A DNA stretch of 21,113 nucleotides from Draconibacterium orientale (GTDB lineage Bacteria > Bacteroidota > Bacteroidia > Bacteroidales > JAADGE01), in NCBI GenBank assembly GCA_020718265.1, contig DYSM01000015.1, forward strand, positions 1 to 21,113. Reading direction: 5' to 3'. Both the position numbers and the translations under genes were made by a program. How positions within the stretch are numbered: the first letter of the stretch is position 1; each line of letters begins with the position of its first letter. Shown in pieces: positions 1-7,390 of the stretch. The notes beneath the pieces are model-generated. The model was not told the origin of the DNA and ran no database searches. It worked only from the letters and a program-made list of their open reading frames with translations.

Positions 1-2370
1 GATAATTCGCTCGGCTTTGTGCACCAAGTTCCGGACGGCTCAACCGTTGATTTATTCAAAGGCATGGCCACGCTAAAGGGAGACGGTAAATCATCGGCTA
101 CGGTTTCGATGAGCAACCAAGGTTTAGAAGCCGGCGGACAAGTAGATTGGCTTACGGCAACGATTCTGGCAAAAAATTTTATGTTTCAACCCAAAAAAGT
201 TACCGCAACCGCCGACAGTTACACGATTAAAGAAAATCTCGGTTCGGGCGCAAAATATCCGCAAGTTTCAGGCGAAAAAATTGACATCAAATGGGATACA
301 GATGCTAAGAAAATGGTCGGCACAACCCTTGATAAACCCTTGGATATGTTCGATAAACGCAGCACATTTAAAGGTGAAACAACATATTCGCCCAACGATT
401 TTACAGGTAAAGGCGAATTTACAACCGACGAAGGTTATTTTAAATCGGATAATTTCAGTTTTGAAGCCAGAACACTCACTTCTGCAAACACAAATTTTAC
501 GTTTTTAGAAGGGAAAACAGATTTAACTTCGGATAAACCGCAAGAAGTTGCCTTGCGTGCAACCGAAATGTTCACTTATACCGATATGGACAAAGGCAAA
601 ACCGTGTTACAAAGCGCAACCGACAAAGCCTTAGTTACGCTTCCGAAAACGGAATACGAATTTTCGCCTTCGCACATGATTTGGAAACACAAGAAACATG
701 CTGCCGAAATTGATTACCATTTAAGCTACCATACAAACAGACGTTTGGCTGGCTCCGACCCAATGCTTTTAGACAGCGTTCATTTTGTTTCAAAAAAATT
801 ATTGAAACTTGGCGTGTTCAACGAGCAAGACGACAGAACAGAATACACCTCAATAAAAGCCGGACAACAACGCCTGAATTTCAAAGCTCGACGCGCAAAA
901 TTCGACGGAATCACGCATACACTTACTACAGAAAAAGTAAAAACCATTGCCGTTGCCGACATCATTGTTAATGTGCGCGAAGGCGATGACGTAATCCTGC
1001 AAAAAGGCGCGAAAATGAATACGCTTATCGGAACAACTGTTACGGCACTAAAACATACAATTCACAAAGTGGATATCAACATTTTGGGCAAAAATGAATA
1101 TGTGGCTTCAGCCGGTATTTATCATTATTTCTATCCGGAACGTGAAGATTATCAAGAAATTAACTTCAACAAAATTAAATACGATGCCGAGAAAAAAGCC
1201 TCCGTTGCCGAAGCTGACATTGTTGCCCAAGACAGCTTGATGCTCAACGATTATTTCCAATATTTGGGCAAAGTCCACTTCAACGCCACCAAAGATTTGC
1301 TGACCATGGAAGGCTTTGCACGCATTCAACCCTTCTGCGACCAACGCCGCATGTGGTTCAATTTTACAACCGAAATTCGCCCCGACAGCGTGGTTTTGCC
1401 GTTGGAAGACAATCCGCACGCGCCTGTTGAAGTCAATTCTGCCCGAACATTTGCAAACATTATGTATGCCAAAGATTCAATCTACATTTTTCCGGCATTT
1501 TTAGCTAATGACCCGTATTCTAACTCAGGCTCAATGTATTCCGTGGGCAAAAAAGGCAATTTCGTTCGATATAACAAAGACCGAAATACCTATCAAATTT
1601 CAACGCCCGAACGCCTAAAAGGTATAAACGAATTGGACGATGCCATGGATTTCAATACAAAAAATTGCGAAATCAATGCGTTTGGAAAATTTAATTTTGA
1701 AGCGTTGAACTACCTCGAAATGGATTCATACACGCGTTATCGACACGAATTGCAAAGCAACAACATCAGCATCCGTACATTCACTACTACCGACTTCTTT
1801 TTCAATAATCAGATGTTGAAAACAATTGCTGATACACTCGCAAACATGCCCAATGCCGGTCTGCCTCCAACCGAAGAAATGATGCTTTACGGCTTGAACA
1901 GGGAAATCGGAGTTGCAGGAACAGCACAATTCATGGCTGAGCAATCGCTCGGAATGGGCAGAAAATTTCCCGACAGTTTGAATCACACCATTGTATTCTC
2001 ACAACTTGTGTTAGACTGGGATCAAAATTCGGAATCCTTCAAATCCAAAGGCGAACTCGGAATACTATCCATGGGTGATAAATACATCAACCGCACCGTA
2101 AAAGGATACGTGCGTATCAAAAAAGGAAACACCGCCACGGGCGACTACGTTGATATCTATCTCGAGCCGAAACCCGATGTTTGGTTCTATTTCAAATTTA
2201 CACCCACACGTATGACCACCGGCTCATCCTCAAAAGAATATTATCAAATTTACAAATCGCTGAAAGGCAAAGATTTAAAAGACCCGACCGGCAGAACTTA
2301 CGGCTACACCGACGGCGATACCGAACGCAATATGTTTATTTACGAATTTACAGGAGAATACCCAAAATAA
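1..2370 (+). CDS. Large beta-rich protein of unknown function, 5' end missing
   Basis: This reading frame is open from the first base of the window (a GTG at 19 is only an internal codon), so the 789 residues seen are the C-terminal part of a larger protein. I do not recognise a named family. The visible part is rich in Thr, Asn, Asp and aromatic residues and has many short alternating beta-strand segments, with phrases such as KGEFTTDEGYFKSDNFSF that suggest repeated strand-turn units like those of LptA/OstA-like or other envelope beta-solenoid proteins. That comparison is by eye only. There is no obvious transmembrane helix or C-terminal sorting domain; the protein ends in EFTGEYPK. The N-terminus, where a signal peptide would be, lies outside the window. 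The prohibitin gene begins 80 bases downstream behind its own likely promoter. The frame is long and uninterrupted and its codon use matches the neighbours, so it is certainly coding; function is open. Confidence 0.9.
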   Translation, partial: DNSLGFVHQVPDGSTVDLFKGMATLKGDGKSSATVSMSNQGLEAGGQVDWLTATILAKNFMFQPKKVTATADSYTIKENLGSGAKYPQVSGEKIDIKWDTDAKKMVGTTLDKPLDMFDKRSTFKGETTYSPNDFTGKGEFTTDEGYFKSDNFSFEARTLTSANTNFTFLEGKTDLTSDKPQEVALRATEMFTYTDMDKGKTVLQSATDKALVTLPKTEYEFSPSHMIWKHKKHAAEIDYHLSYHTNRRLAGSDPMLLDSVHFVSKKLLKLGVFNEQDDRTEYTSIKAGQQRLNFKARRAKFDGITHTLTTEKVKTIAVADIIVNVREGDDVILQKGAKMNTLIGTTVTALKHTIHKVDINILGKNEYVASAGIYHYFYPEREDYQEINFNKIKYDAEKKASVAEADIVAQDSLMLNDYFQYLGKVHFNATKDLLTMEGFARIQPFCDQRRMWFNFTTEIRPDSVVLPLEDNPHAPVEVNSARTFANIMYAKDSIYIFPAFLANDPYSNSGSMYSVGKKGNFVRYNKDRNTYQISTPERLKGINELDDAMDFNTKNCEINAFGKFNFEALNYLEMDSYTRYRHELQSNNISIRTFTTTDFFFNNQMLKTIADTLANMPNAGLPPTEEMMLYGLNREIGVAGTAQFMAEQSLGMGRKFPDSLNHTIVFSQLVLDWDQNSESFKSKGELGILSMGDKYINRTVKGYVRIKKGNTATGDYVDIYLEPKPDVWFYFKFTPTRMTTGSSSKEYYQIYKSLKGKDLKDPTGRTYGYTDGDTERNMFIYEFTGEYPK

Positions 2371-2388
2371 TGTGTTTTAAAAAATATG

Positions 2389-2421
2389 TTGTCAAAAAAT
2401 CAGAAAAAGAAACTATATTTG
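2389..2421 (+). promoter_or_regulatory. Bacteroidota-type promoter of the prohibitin gene
   Basis: TATATTTG at 2414-2421 matches the Bacteroidota -7 consensus TAnnTTTG exactly, and TTG at 2389-2391 lies 22 bases upstream as a -33 element. The start codon is 29 bases downstream of the -7 box. It suggests the prohibitin gene is not wholly dependent on read-through from the large upstream gene. Confidence 0.45.
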
Positions 2422-2450
2422 TGAAAATTATTCAGTAAAAAATTAAAGAT

Positions 2451-3275
2451 ATGGAAAGAAAAATTAAATCCATTGCCATAATAGTCGGCATCGTAATTGT
2501 CGTCATTATTGCTTTTTCAAGCATGCTCTTTGTTACGTTGCAACCGGGAGAGAAAGCCATTATTTTCCGTAAATTCGGCAGCGGTTTGGACAAAGACAAT
2601 GTTATGAGTGCAGGCTTTCACATTGTAGCTCCTTGGAACGAAATCTATGTGTACGATGTTAAGGAACAGAAAGTTGACGAAAGTATGGACGTGCTCGACA
2701 AAAGCGGTTTATCCATCCACGTGGATGTTTCGGTTCGTTTTTATCCCTTGCACGGAAAAATAGGACAATTGCACGAATCATTTGGTCTAGACTACGTTCA
2801 AAAGCTTGTAGTTCCCGAGGTGCGTTCAACCGTTCGCAGCGTTATGGGACGCTACACGGCAGAAGAAATCTATTCTACAAAGCGTAAAGAAGTGGAAACC
2901 AATATCATAGCCGAAACAGAAGTTGTATTAGCACAACCTGCAAACAATATCCACATGACAGCGTTGCTCATTCGCTCAATTATTTTACCGGCGCAAATAA
3001 AAGGTGCAATCGAAAGCAAATTGCAACAAGAGCAAGAAGCATTAGCATATCAATACAAACTCGACAAAGAAAAAAGCGAAGCCGAACGTAAACGCATCGC
3101 AGCAGAAGGAGAATCGAAAGCTAACCAAATCATTAACAGCTCCTTAACTCCTGCGCTTTTGAAAATGCGCGGCATCGAAGCAACGTTGAAATTAGCCGAA
3201 TCGCAAAATTCAAAAGTCATCGTAGTCGGCGGAAACGGCGACGGATTACCACTCATTTTAGGCGGAAATCAATAA
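2451..3275 (+). CDS. Prohibitin/SPFH (band 7) family membrane protein
   Basis: The 274-residue product has one N-terminal membrane helix (about residues 6-29, Ile/Val-rich), followed by an SPFH/band 7 domain opening with TLQPGEKAIIFRKFGSG and containing FHIVAPWNEIYVYDVKEQ. A charged helical stretch near residues 195-230 (QQEQEALAYQYKLDKEKSEA, then ERKRIAAEGESKA) is the coiled-coil assembly region typical of prohibitins. The C-terminus is short and Gly-rich. Length and order match bacterial prohibitin homologues, which form large ring-like membrane scaffolds and are often linked to membrane protease control; that role is inferred from the family. The ATG at 2451 is the only start giving the full membrane helix. 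There is no T-rich terminator hairpin directly after the gene; the next 283 bases hold palindromes and the yjbQ leader. Confidence 0.93.
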   Translation: MERKIKSIAIIVGIVIVVIIAFSSMLFVTLQPGEKAIIFRKFGSGLDKDNVMSAGFHIVAPWNEIYVYDVKEQKVDESMDVLDKSGLSIHVDVSVRFYPLHGKIGQLHESFGLDYVQKLVVPEVRSTVRSVMGRYTAEEIYSTKRKEVETNIIAETEVVLAQPANNIHMTALLIRSIILPAQIKGAIESKLQQEQEALAYQYKLDKEKSEAERKRIAAEGESKANQIINSSLTPALLKMRGIEATLKLAESQNSKVIVVGGNGDGLPLILGGNQ

Positions 3276-3289
3276 AAAAAGTATTTTTC

Positions 3290-3366
3290 ACTTTGCCAAA
3301 GTTGCTGATTTATCAAGGTTAGATATTGAATACTAATCAGTTGGGAAAATATTACTTTGGCAAAGT
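3290..3366. repeat. Inverted repeat of two 13-bp palindromes
   Basis: ACTTTGCCAAAGT at 3290-3302 and its exact reverse complement ACTTTGGCAAAGT at 3354-3366 lie 64 bases apart centre to centre. Each copy is itself a near-perfect palindrome (ACTTTG, one base, CAAAGT). Between them CTGATT and AATCAG form an inner inverted repeat. There is no T-run next to it, so it is not an ordinary terminator. It could be a pair of operators, a degraded miniature element, or a structured 3' end of the prohibitin transcript. No flanking target duplication was found. Confidence 0.6.
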
Positions 3367-3451
3367 TTTACTGAAAATGCTTAGAAATTTAACATTGCGA
3401 CTTTGTGTTTTTGTGCTTTAAATTATTGTTTCTCAATTTATTACAAATACA

Positions 3452-3541
3452 ATGAAAATGGTAAAGACCTAAAAATTCATACCGTTTTCAGTAAACATAA
3501 AAAAAACGACTGAAATCGGACAAACCGGCTTCAGTTTTTTT
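3452..3541 (+). promoter_or_regulatory. Attenuator-like leader with alternative hairpins upstream of yjbQ
   Basis: Three mutually overlapping stems can be drawn. Stem A pairs 3453-3463 with 3480-3490 (11 pairs, one U-G). Stem B pairs 3482-3492 with 3509-3519 (10 of 11). Stem C pairs 3509-3519 with 3525-3535 (10 pairs, one U-G, one mismatch) and is followed by seven T at 3535-3541, so C is an intrinsic terminator. A and C can coexist; B excludes both. This is the geometry of an attenuator or riboswitch expression platform. A tiny frame at 3452-3472 (MKMVKT) overlaps the 5' arm of stem A and could act as a leader peptide, but may be chance. No known riboswitch consensus was recognised. Confidence 0.5.
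3509..3541 (+). terminator. Intrinsic terminator hairpin ending 17 bases before yjbQ
   Basis: ACTGAA-a-tCGG pairs with CCGg-c-TTCAGT around the loop ACAAA and is followed by seven T. It may end prohibitin transcripts, but its position almost touching the yjbQ start fits conditional termination in the yjbQ leader better, because a promoter placed after it would give an almost leaderless mRNA. Confidence 0.6.
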
Positions 3542-3558
3542 AATTTTTGAAATACCTT

Positions 3559-3975
3559 ATGGCACATCAAACAGAAATTCAATTGCCGAAATTCAACAGA
3601 GGCATCCATCTTATCACACATCTGATTGAAAGTGAACTAAAAAAAATGCAAATCGGCGAAAACGGCATTTTACATCTATTCGTCAAACACACCTCTGCAG
3701 GCATTACGCTGAACGAAAACGCCGACCCGTCCGTGCGCACCGATTTAAACACGTTTCTGAATACTATTGCGCCTGAAAATCAACACATTTACACGCATAC
3801 AGACGAAGGCGCAGACGACATGCCGGCACACATCAAAACCGCGCTGATTGGCAACTCCGTAACACTTCCCATAACCTGCGGCAAACTGAATTTAGGCACA
3901 TGGCAAGGCATCTATTTCTGCGAATTTCGCAATCACGCACAAGCTCGCAGATTAATTTTAACACTTCTAACTTAA
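3559..3975 (+). CDS. yjbQ: YjbQ/UPF0047 family protein (secondary thiamine-phosphate synthase type)
   Basis: The 138-residue protein matches the usual length of the YjbQ/UPF0047 family. Conserved segments are all present: FVKHTSAGITLNENADPSVR at residues 41-60, YTHTDEGADDMPAHIKT at 78-94 and GTWQGIYFCEFRNH at 113-126. Family members form small trimeric barrels with a conserved His-rich metal-like site; some have weak thiamine-phosphate synthase activity, hence the usual database name, but the physiological role is not settled. An in-frame TTG lies at 3547, but the ATG at 3559 gives the standard N-terminus (MAHQTEIQL) and was preferred. The gene stands alone between a terminator-like hairpin 17 bases upstream and the promoter of the stress-protein gene downstream. 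No TPP riboswitch motif was found in its leader. Confidence 0.93.
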   Translation: MAHQTEIQLPKFNRGIHLITHLIESELKKMQIGENGILHLFVKHTSAGITLNENADPSVRTDLNTFLNTIAPENQHIYTHTDEGADDMPAHIKTALIGNSVTLPITCGKLNLGTWQGIYFCEFRNHAQARRLILTLLT

Positions 3976-4042
3976 AAACTGCACGATTAAAACCACGAAA
4001 TACGCCGTCTGTAAATATTTTTAAACACTTTGTGTAAAAAAA

Positions 4043-4074
4043 TTTGTGAATCCGAACAAGAATCCTTACTTTAG
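4043..4074 (+). promoter_or_regulatory. Likely promoter of the universal stress protein gene
   Basis: TTTG at 4043-4046 and TACTTTAG at 4067-4074 (seven of eight to TAnnTTTG) are separated by 20 bases, a normal Bacteroidota spacing. The start codon is 78 bases downstream of the -7 box. An 8-bp palindrome ACACGTGT at 4140-4147 lies just before the start codon. Confidence 0.45.
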
Positions 4075-4152
4075 CAGTATTAAAATCAGAACAATTATTG
4101 AGTTATTTTAGAGTCAAAGTATCCCAAATTATTAATATAACACGTGTAAGCC

Positions 4153-5001
4153 ATGAAAAAAATTAAGAACGATATTATTCTCATTCCCACAGACTTCTCC
4201 GAAGTATGCCGGAATGCTATCGAACACGGATTGACACTCGCCGCAGTGCTGAAATACCGCGTTTTCCTACTGCATGTCATCAACGAGAATACCACAAAGT
4301 ATCTCGATGAAGAGAATCTGACAAGAGAATCAATCATCGAACGCTTGGACAAAATGTCCCAAGATTATGCAAAAGAGTACGGCGTACAAGTAGAGTACCT
4401 CGTGAAAAGTGGAAACCTCTTCGAGAAAATTGAAGATGTGAACGACAAACTCGGTGCAAAACTTATCATACTCGGCACACACGGCAAAGTCGGATTCCAA
4501 CGAATCACAGGCAGCTATGTGCTTAAAGTTGTTACAGTTACGAACACGCCAACCATTGTTGTTCAAAAACGTTCGTTCAAAGAAGGTTACAAAAACATCG
4601 TTTTCCCGATTACGGCGCAAACCGAAGACCGTCAAAAAGTCGTAGTTGCCATCAACATCGCAAAAACGTTCAACGCAACCGTGCACTTGATTCCGAAATT
4701 TGAATCGGAAAAATTCTACAAAACTCGTATTATGAACGTAACCAAACAAATCAAAACAATTTTTGACGAGTACGGCGTAAAATACGTGGACAAAGTAACC
4801 GAACCAGGCGCAGGAAACTTCGCAAAACAAGTTCTCGACTATGCCGTTGACCACGAAGCCGAATTGGCTATGATTCTCGTTGACCAAGAAAAAGGTTTGT
4901 TCTTCTCATCCTTCGACGAACAAATTATTTACAACTCCATGCAAATTCCGGTAGTTTGCATCAACCCGATTGACCAAAAAATTGGAATTGTAGGCTACTA
5001 A
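4153..5001 (+). CDS. Universal stress protein with two tandem Usp domains
   Basis: The 282-residue protein contains two UspA-type alpha/beta domains, about residues 6-138 and 146-273. The first starts with IILIPTDFSEVCRNAIEHG and carries an ATP-loop motif GTHGKVGFQRITGS at 108-121; the spacing between the second and third glycine is one residue shorter than the usual G-x2-G-x9-G(S/T). The second domain opens with KNIVFPITAQTEDRQ and has no such glycine loop (it ends FSSFDEQIIYNSMQIPVVCI), so it probably does not bind ATP in the same way. Two-domain Usp proteins are common in Bacteroidota and are linked to stress survival; ligand and trigger are unknown here. The gene is monocistronic, with a likely promoter at 4043-4074 and a terminator 26 bases after the stop. 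Confidence 0.92.
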   Translation: MKKIKNDIILIPTDFSEVCRNAIEHGLTLAAVLKYRVFLLHVINENTTKYLDEENLTRESIIERLDKMSQDYAKEYGVQVEYLVKSGNLFEKIEDVNDKLGAKLIILGTHGKVGFQRITGSYVLKVVTVTNTPTIVVQKRSFKEGYKNIVFPITAQTEDRQKVVVAINIAKTFNATVHLIPKFESEKFYKTRIMNVTKQIKTIFDEYGVKYVDKVTEPGAGNFAKQVLDYAVDHEAELAMILVDQEKGLFFSSFDEQIIYNSMQIPVVCINPIDQKIGIVGY

Positions 5002-5027
5002 ATATCAAAAAATTACAAAAAATTAAG

Positions 5028-5049
5028 CACCCTTCGGGGTGTTTTTTTT
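5028..5049 (+). terminator. Intrinsic terminator with UUCG tetraloop
   Basis: CACCC at 5028-5032 and GGGTG at 5037-5041 close a TTCG loop, followed by eight T. It ends the universal stress protein transcript and separates it from gyrB. Confidence 0.92.
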
Positions 5050-5099
5050 ATGTTGAAAAAAGATTTAAAACTATTTTTCATAAAATCACAAAAAGTTTG

Positions 5100-5107
5100 T
5101 ATCTTCG
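5100..5107 (+). promoter_or_regulatory. Likely -7 element of the gyrB promoter
   Basis: TATCTTCG followed by CAC is a close match (seven of eight) to the Bacteroidota -7 TAnnTTTG. The region about 20 bases upstream is T-rich (5073-5078) but lacks a clear TTG. The gyrB start lies 62 bases downstream. Confidence 0.45.
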
Positions 5108-5169
5108 CACTCCGTTCTAATAGGTAGCGGGGCAAGCTCAAAACACTTGTCTTTTTTGAAAATCAAGAT

Positions 5170-7128
5170 ATGGAAAATTTAACCGAAGGTCAGATTACAC
5201 AACCACAAGAGTACTCCGCAAGCAACATACAAGTCCTCGAAGGCTTAGAAGCTGTGCGCAAACGTCCCTCAATGTACATCGGCGACGTAGGCGAACGAGG
5301 CTTGCATCACCTTGTATATGAAGTAGTTGATAACTCAATTGACGAATCGCTTGCCGGATACTGCAAAAATATTTGGGTCGAAATTCACGAAAATAACTCC
5401 ATCTCCGTAACAGATGACGGACGCGGAATTCCCGTAGATTTTCACGAAAAAGAAGGAAAATCAGCACTCGAAGTCGTCCTTACAGTCTTACATGCCGGCG
5501 GAAAATTCGACAAAGACAGCTATAAAGTCTCCGGCGGTTTGCACGGCGTTGGGGTTTCCTGTGTAAATGCACTTTCGACTCAACTCATTGCTGAAATTTC
5601 CAGAAACGGCAAAGTTTACCAACAAGAATTCTGCATCGGAGCACCGGTTTCCGAGCTAAAAGTTATCGGAGAAACACAAAAAAACGGAACAAAAATTACG
5701 TTTCTGCCCGATGCAAGTATCTTTAATACAACCGAATACAGATACGATATTCTTGCAACTCGAATGCGCGAACTTTCATTTCTGAATCGCGGAATCAACA
5801 TCGAACTAACAGATTATCGGCAAATTGTTGAAGAAACAGGAAAACCGAAAACCGAAATGTTCCATTCCGACGAAGGTTTGAAAGAATTCGTTGAATATCT
5901 CGACCAAACGCGCCAAAAACTCATCCAAAAAACCATTCACATCACCACCGAAAAGAACGACGTTCCCGTCGAAATTGCCTTGCAATACAACGACTCTTTC
6001 AACGAAAACGTCCATTCTTATGTGAACAATATCAACACGCACGAAGGCGGCACACACCTTACGGGCTTCCGTCGCGGACTCACGCGCACGCTGAAAACTT
6101 ATGCCGAGAACTCCGGAATGTTGAATAAACTCAAATTCACAATCAGCGGAGACGACTTCCGCGAAGGACTCACAGCCGTAATTTCCGTAAAAGTTCAGGA
6201 GCCGCAGTTTGAAGGTCAAACCAAAACTAAACTCGGAAATTCCGACATCAGCCTCGTGGTGGACAAAGCTGTAAGTGAGATGATTGGCAATTATTTAGAA
6301 GAAAATCCGAACGACGCCCGAATCATCGTCAGCAAAGTTATACTCGCTGCACAAGCACGGCACGCGGCACGCCACGCACGCGAACTCGTTCAGCGAAAGA
6401 GTGTTATGTCCGGCGCAGGACTTCCGGGCAAACTCGCAGACTGTTCAGAACGCAATCCTGCACTTTGCGAAATATATCTCGTAGAAGGGGACTCCGCAGG
6501 CGGAACGGCAAAACAGGGTAGAGACCGTAAATTTCAGGCAATCATGCCATTGCGCGGTAAAATACTCAATGTCGAAAAAGCCATGCAACACAAAGTACTT
6601 GAAAATGAGGAAATTCGCAATATTTACACTGCACTCGGCGTAAGCATCGGCACGGAAGAAGATTCCAAAGCCCTGAATATGGACAAAATCCGCTACCATA
6701 AAATCATTATCATGACCGATGCCGACGTGGACGGAAGCCACATTAGCACGCTCATTATGACGTTCTTTTTCAGATACATGAAAGAAATGATAGAAGCCGG
6801 ATACCTCTACCTCGCAACGCCGCCGCTCTATTTGGTAAAACGCGGAAAAAATCAAAAATACTGCTGGACAGAAAAAGACCGACTTGCTGCCGTCGAAGAA
6901 CTCAGCGGACCCGGAATGCACATCCAACGCTATAAAGGTCTCGGTGAAATGAACGCCGAACAACTTTGGGACACAACCATGAACCCGGAAAGCCGTACAC
7001 TTCAACAAGTTACAATTGACAACGGTGCCGAAGCCGACCGCATTTTCTCAATGCTCATGGGCGATGACGTTCCGCCGCGCCGACAATTTATTGAAGATAA
7101 CGCAACGTATGCAAAAATTGATGTCTAA
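5170..7128 (+). CDS. gyrB: DNA gyrase subunit B
   Basis: GyrB is the ATPase subunit of DNA gyrase, which with GyrA introduces negative supercoils. The 652-residue length fits GyrB proteins lacking the roughly 165-residue insert of E. coli. Visible motifs: GHKL ATPase EVVDNSIDE at 51-59 (catalytic Glu51), DDGRGIP at 82-88 and GGLHGVG at 122-128; TOPRIM EGDSAGG from Glu439 and DADVDG from Asp517 (metal-binding acidic residues); C-terminal QRYKGLGEMN. The residue matching E. coli Lys447 is Arg (PLRGKILNVE), a conservative change. The start at 5170 has an A-rich leader (gaaaatcaagat), closely resembling the one before the TPR gene at 19500. The gene stands alone between a terminator upstream and a bidirectional terminator downstream. 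gyrA lies 9.7 kb away on the same strand. Confidence 0.98.
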   Translation: MENLTEGQITQPQEYSASNIQVLEGLEAVRKRPSMYIGDVGERGLHHLVYEVVDNSIDESLAGYCKNIWVEIHENNSISVTDDGRGIPVDFHEKEGKSALEVVLTVLHAGGKFDKDSYKVSGGLHGVGVSCVNALSTQLIAEISRNGKVYQQEFCIGAPVSELKVIGETQKNGTKITFLPDASIFNTTEYRYDILATRMRELSFLNRGINIELTDYRQIVEETGKPKTEMFHSDEGLKEFVEYLDQTRQKLIQKTIHITTEKNDVPVEIALQYNDSFNENVHSYVNNINTHEGGTHLTGFRRGLTRTLKTYAENSGMLNKLKFTISGDDFREGLTAVISVKVQEPQFEGQTKTKLGNSDISLVVDKAVSEMIGNYLEENPNDARIIVSKVILAAQARHAARHARELVQRKSVMSGAGLPGKLADCSERNPALCEIYLVEGDSAGGTAKQGRDRKFQAIMPLRGKILNVEKAMQHKVLENEEIRNIYTALGVSIGTEEDSKALNMDKIRYHKIIIMTDADVDGSHISTLIMTFFFRYMKEMIEAGYLYLATPPLYLVKRGKNQKYCWTEKDRLAAVEELSGPGMHIQRYKGLGEMNAEQLWDTTMNPESRTLQQVTIDNGAEADRIFSMLMGDDVPPRRQFIEDNATYAKIDV

Positions 7129-7215
7129 ATTCTAAACGTAAATCTTTCAACTTTAAAATGTTGAAAACTTTAAAAACTAAATAGTCGAGTGGGATAGAGC
7201 CTACTTCAAAAAAAG

Positions 7216-7246
7216 AAACCGCCCCGATTTTCATCGAGGCGGTTTT
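7216..7246. terminator. Bidirectional terminator between gyrB and the caspase gene
   Basis: AAACCGCC (7216-7223) pairs with GGCGGTTT (7238-7245), and CGAT with ATCG inside, with one C/A mismatch and the loop TTTC. T-rich sequence follows on the plus strand (TTTTATTT) and on the minus strand (TTTCTTTTTTT), so it can stop transcription from both converging genes. A weaker hairpin TTTCAAC/GTTGAAA at 7145-7166 lies earlier in the gyrB 3' region. The 144 bases from 7247 to 7390 hold nothing else I can identify. Confidence 0.9.
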
Positions 7247-7390
7247 ATTTAGAGATGGTCAAGAACCAAATTCAGAGCATATCGGATTGCCAAATACAGT
7301 ATCTTTAACAAAATCTTAATCAACAGGTTATGTTTGCACGCAACAAATTGAACTCGGATTTTTAATCGAAAATTGCATTTAAACTTGCGC

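Noticed and set aside
3276..3558. Possible TPP riboswitch upstream of yjbQ, because of its thiamine-phosphate synthase name
   Set aside because: The conserved CTGAGA and later thi-box segments are absent; only the alternative hairpins are supported.
3547..3558. TTG start four codons upstream of the yjbQ ATG
   Set aside because: It overlaps the end of the T-tract of the hairpin, and the ATG at 3559 gives the standard family length of 138.
4330..4887. 185-codon frame antisense to the universal stress protein
   Set aside because: Phe/Val/Asn-rich mirror of the real gene with no recognisable domain.
7295..7310. TATCTTTA resembling a -7 box after gyrB on the plus strand
   Set aside because: The last base of the consensus is wrong and no plus-strand gene follows; the next frame is antisense to the caspase gene.
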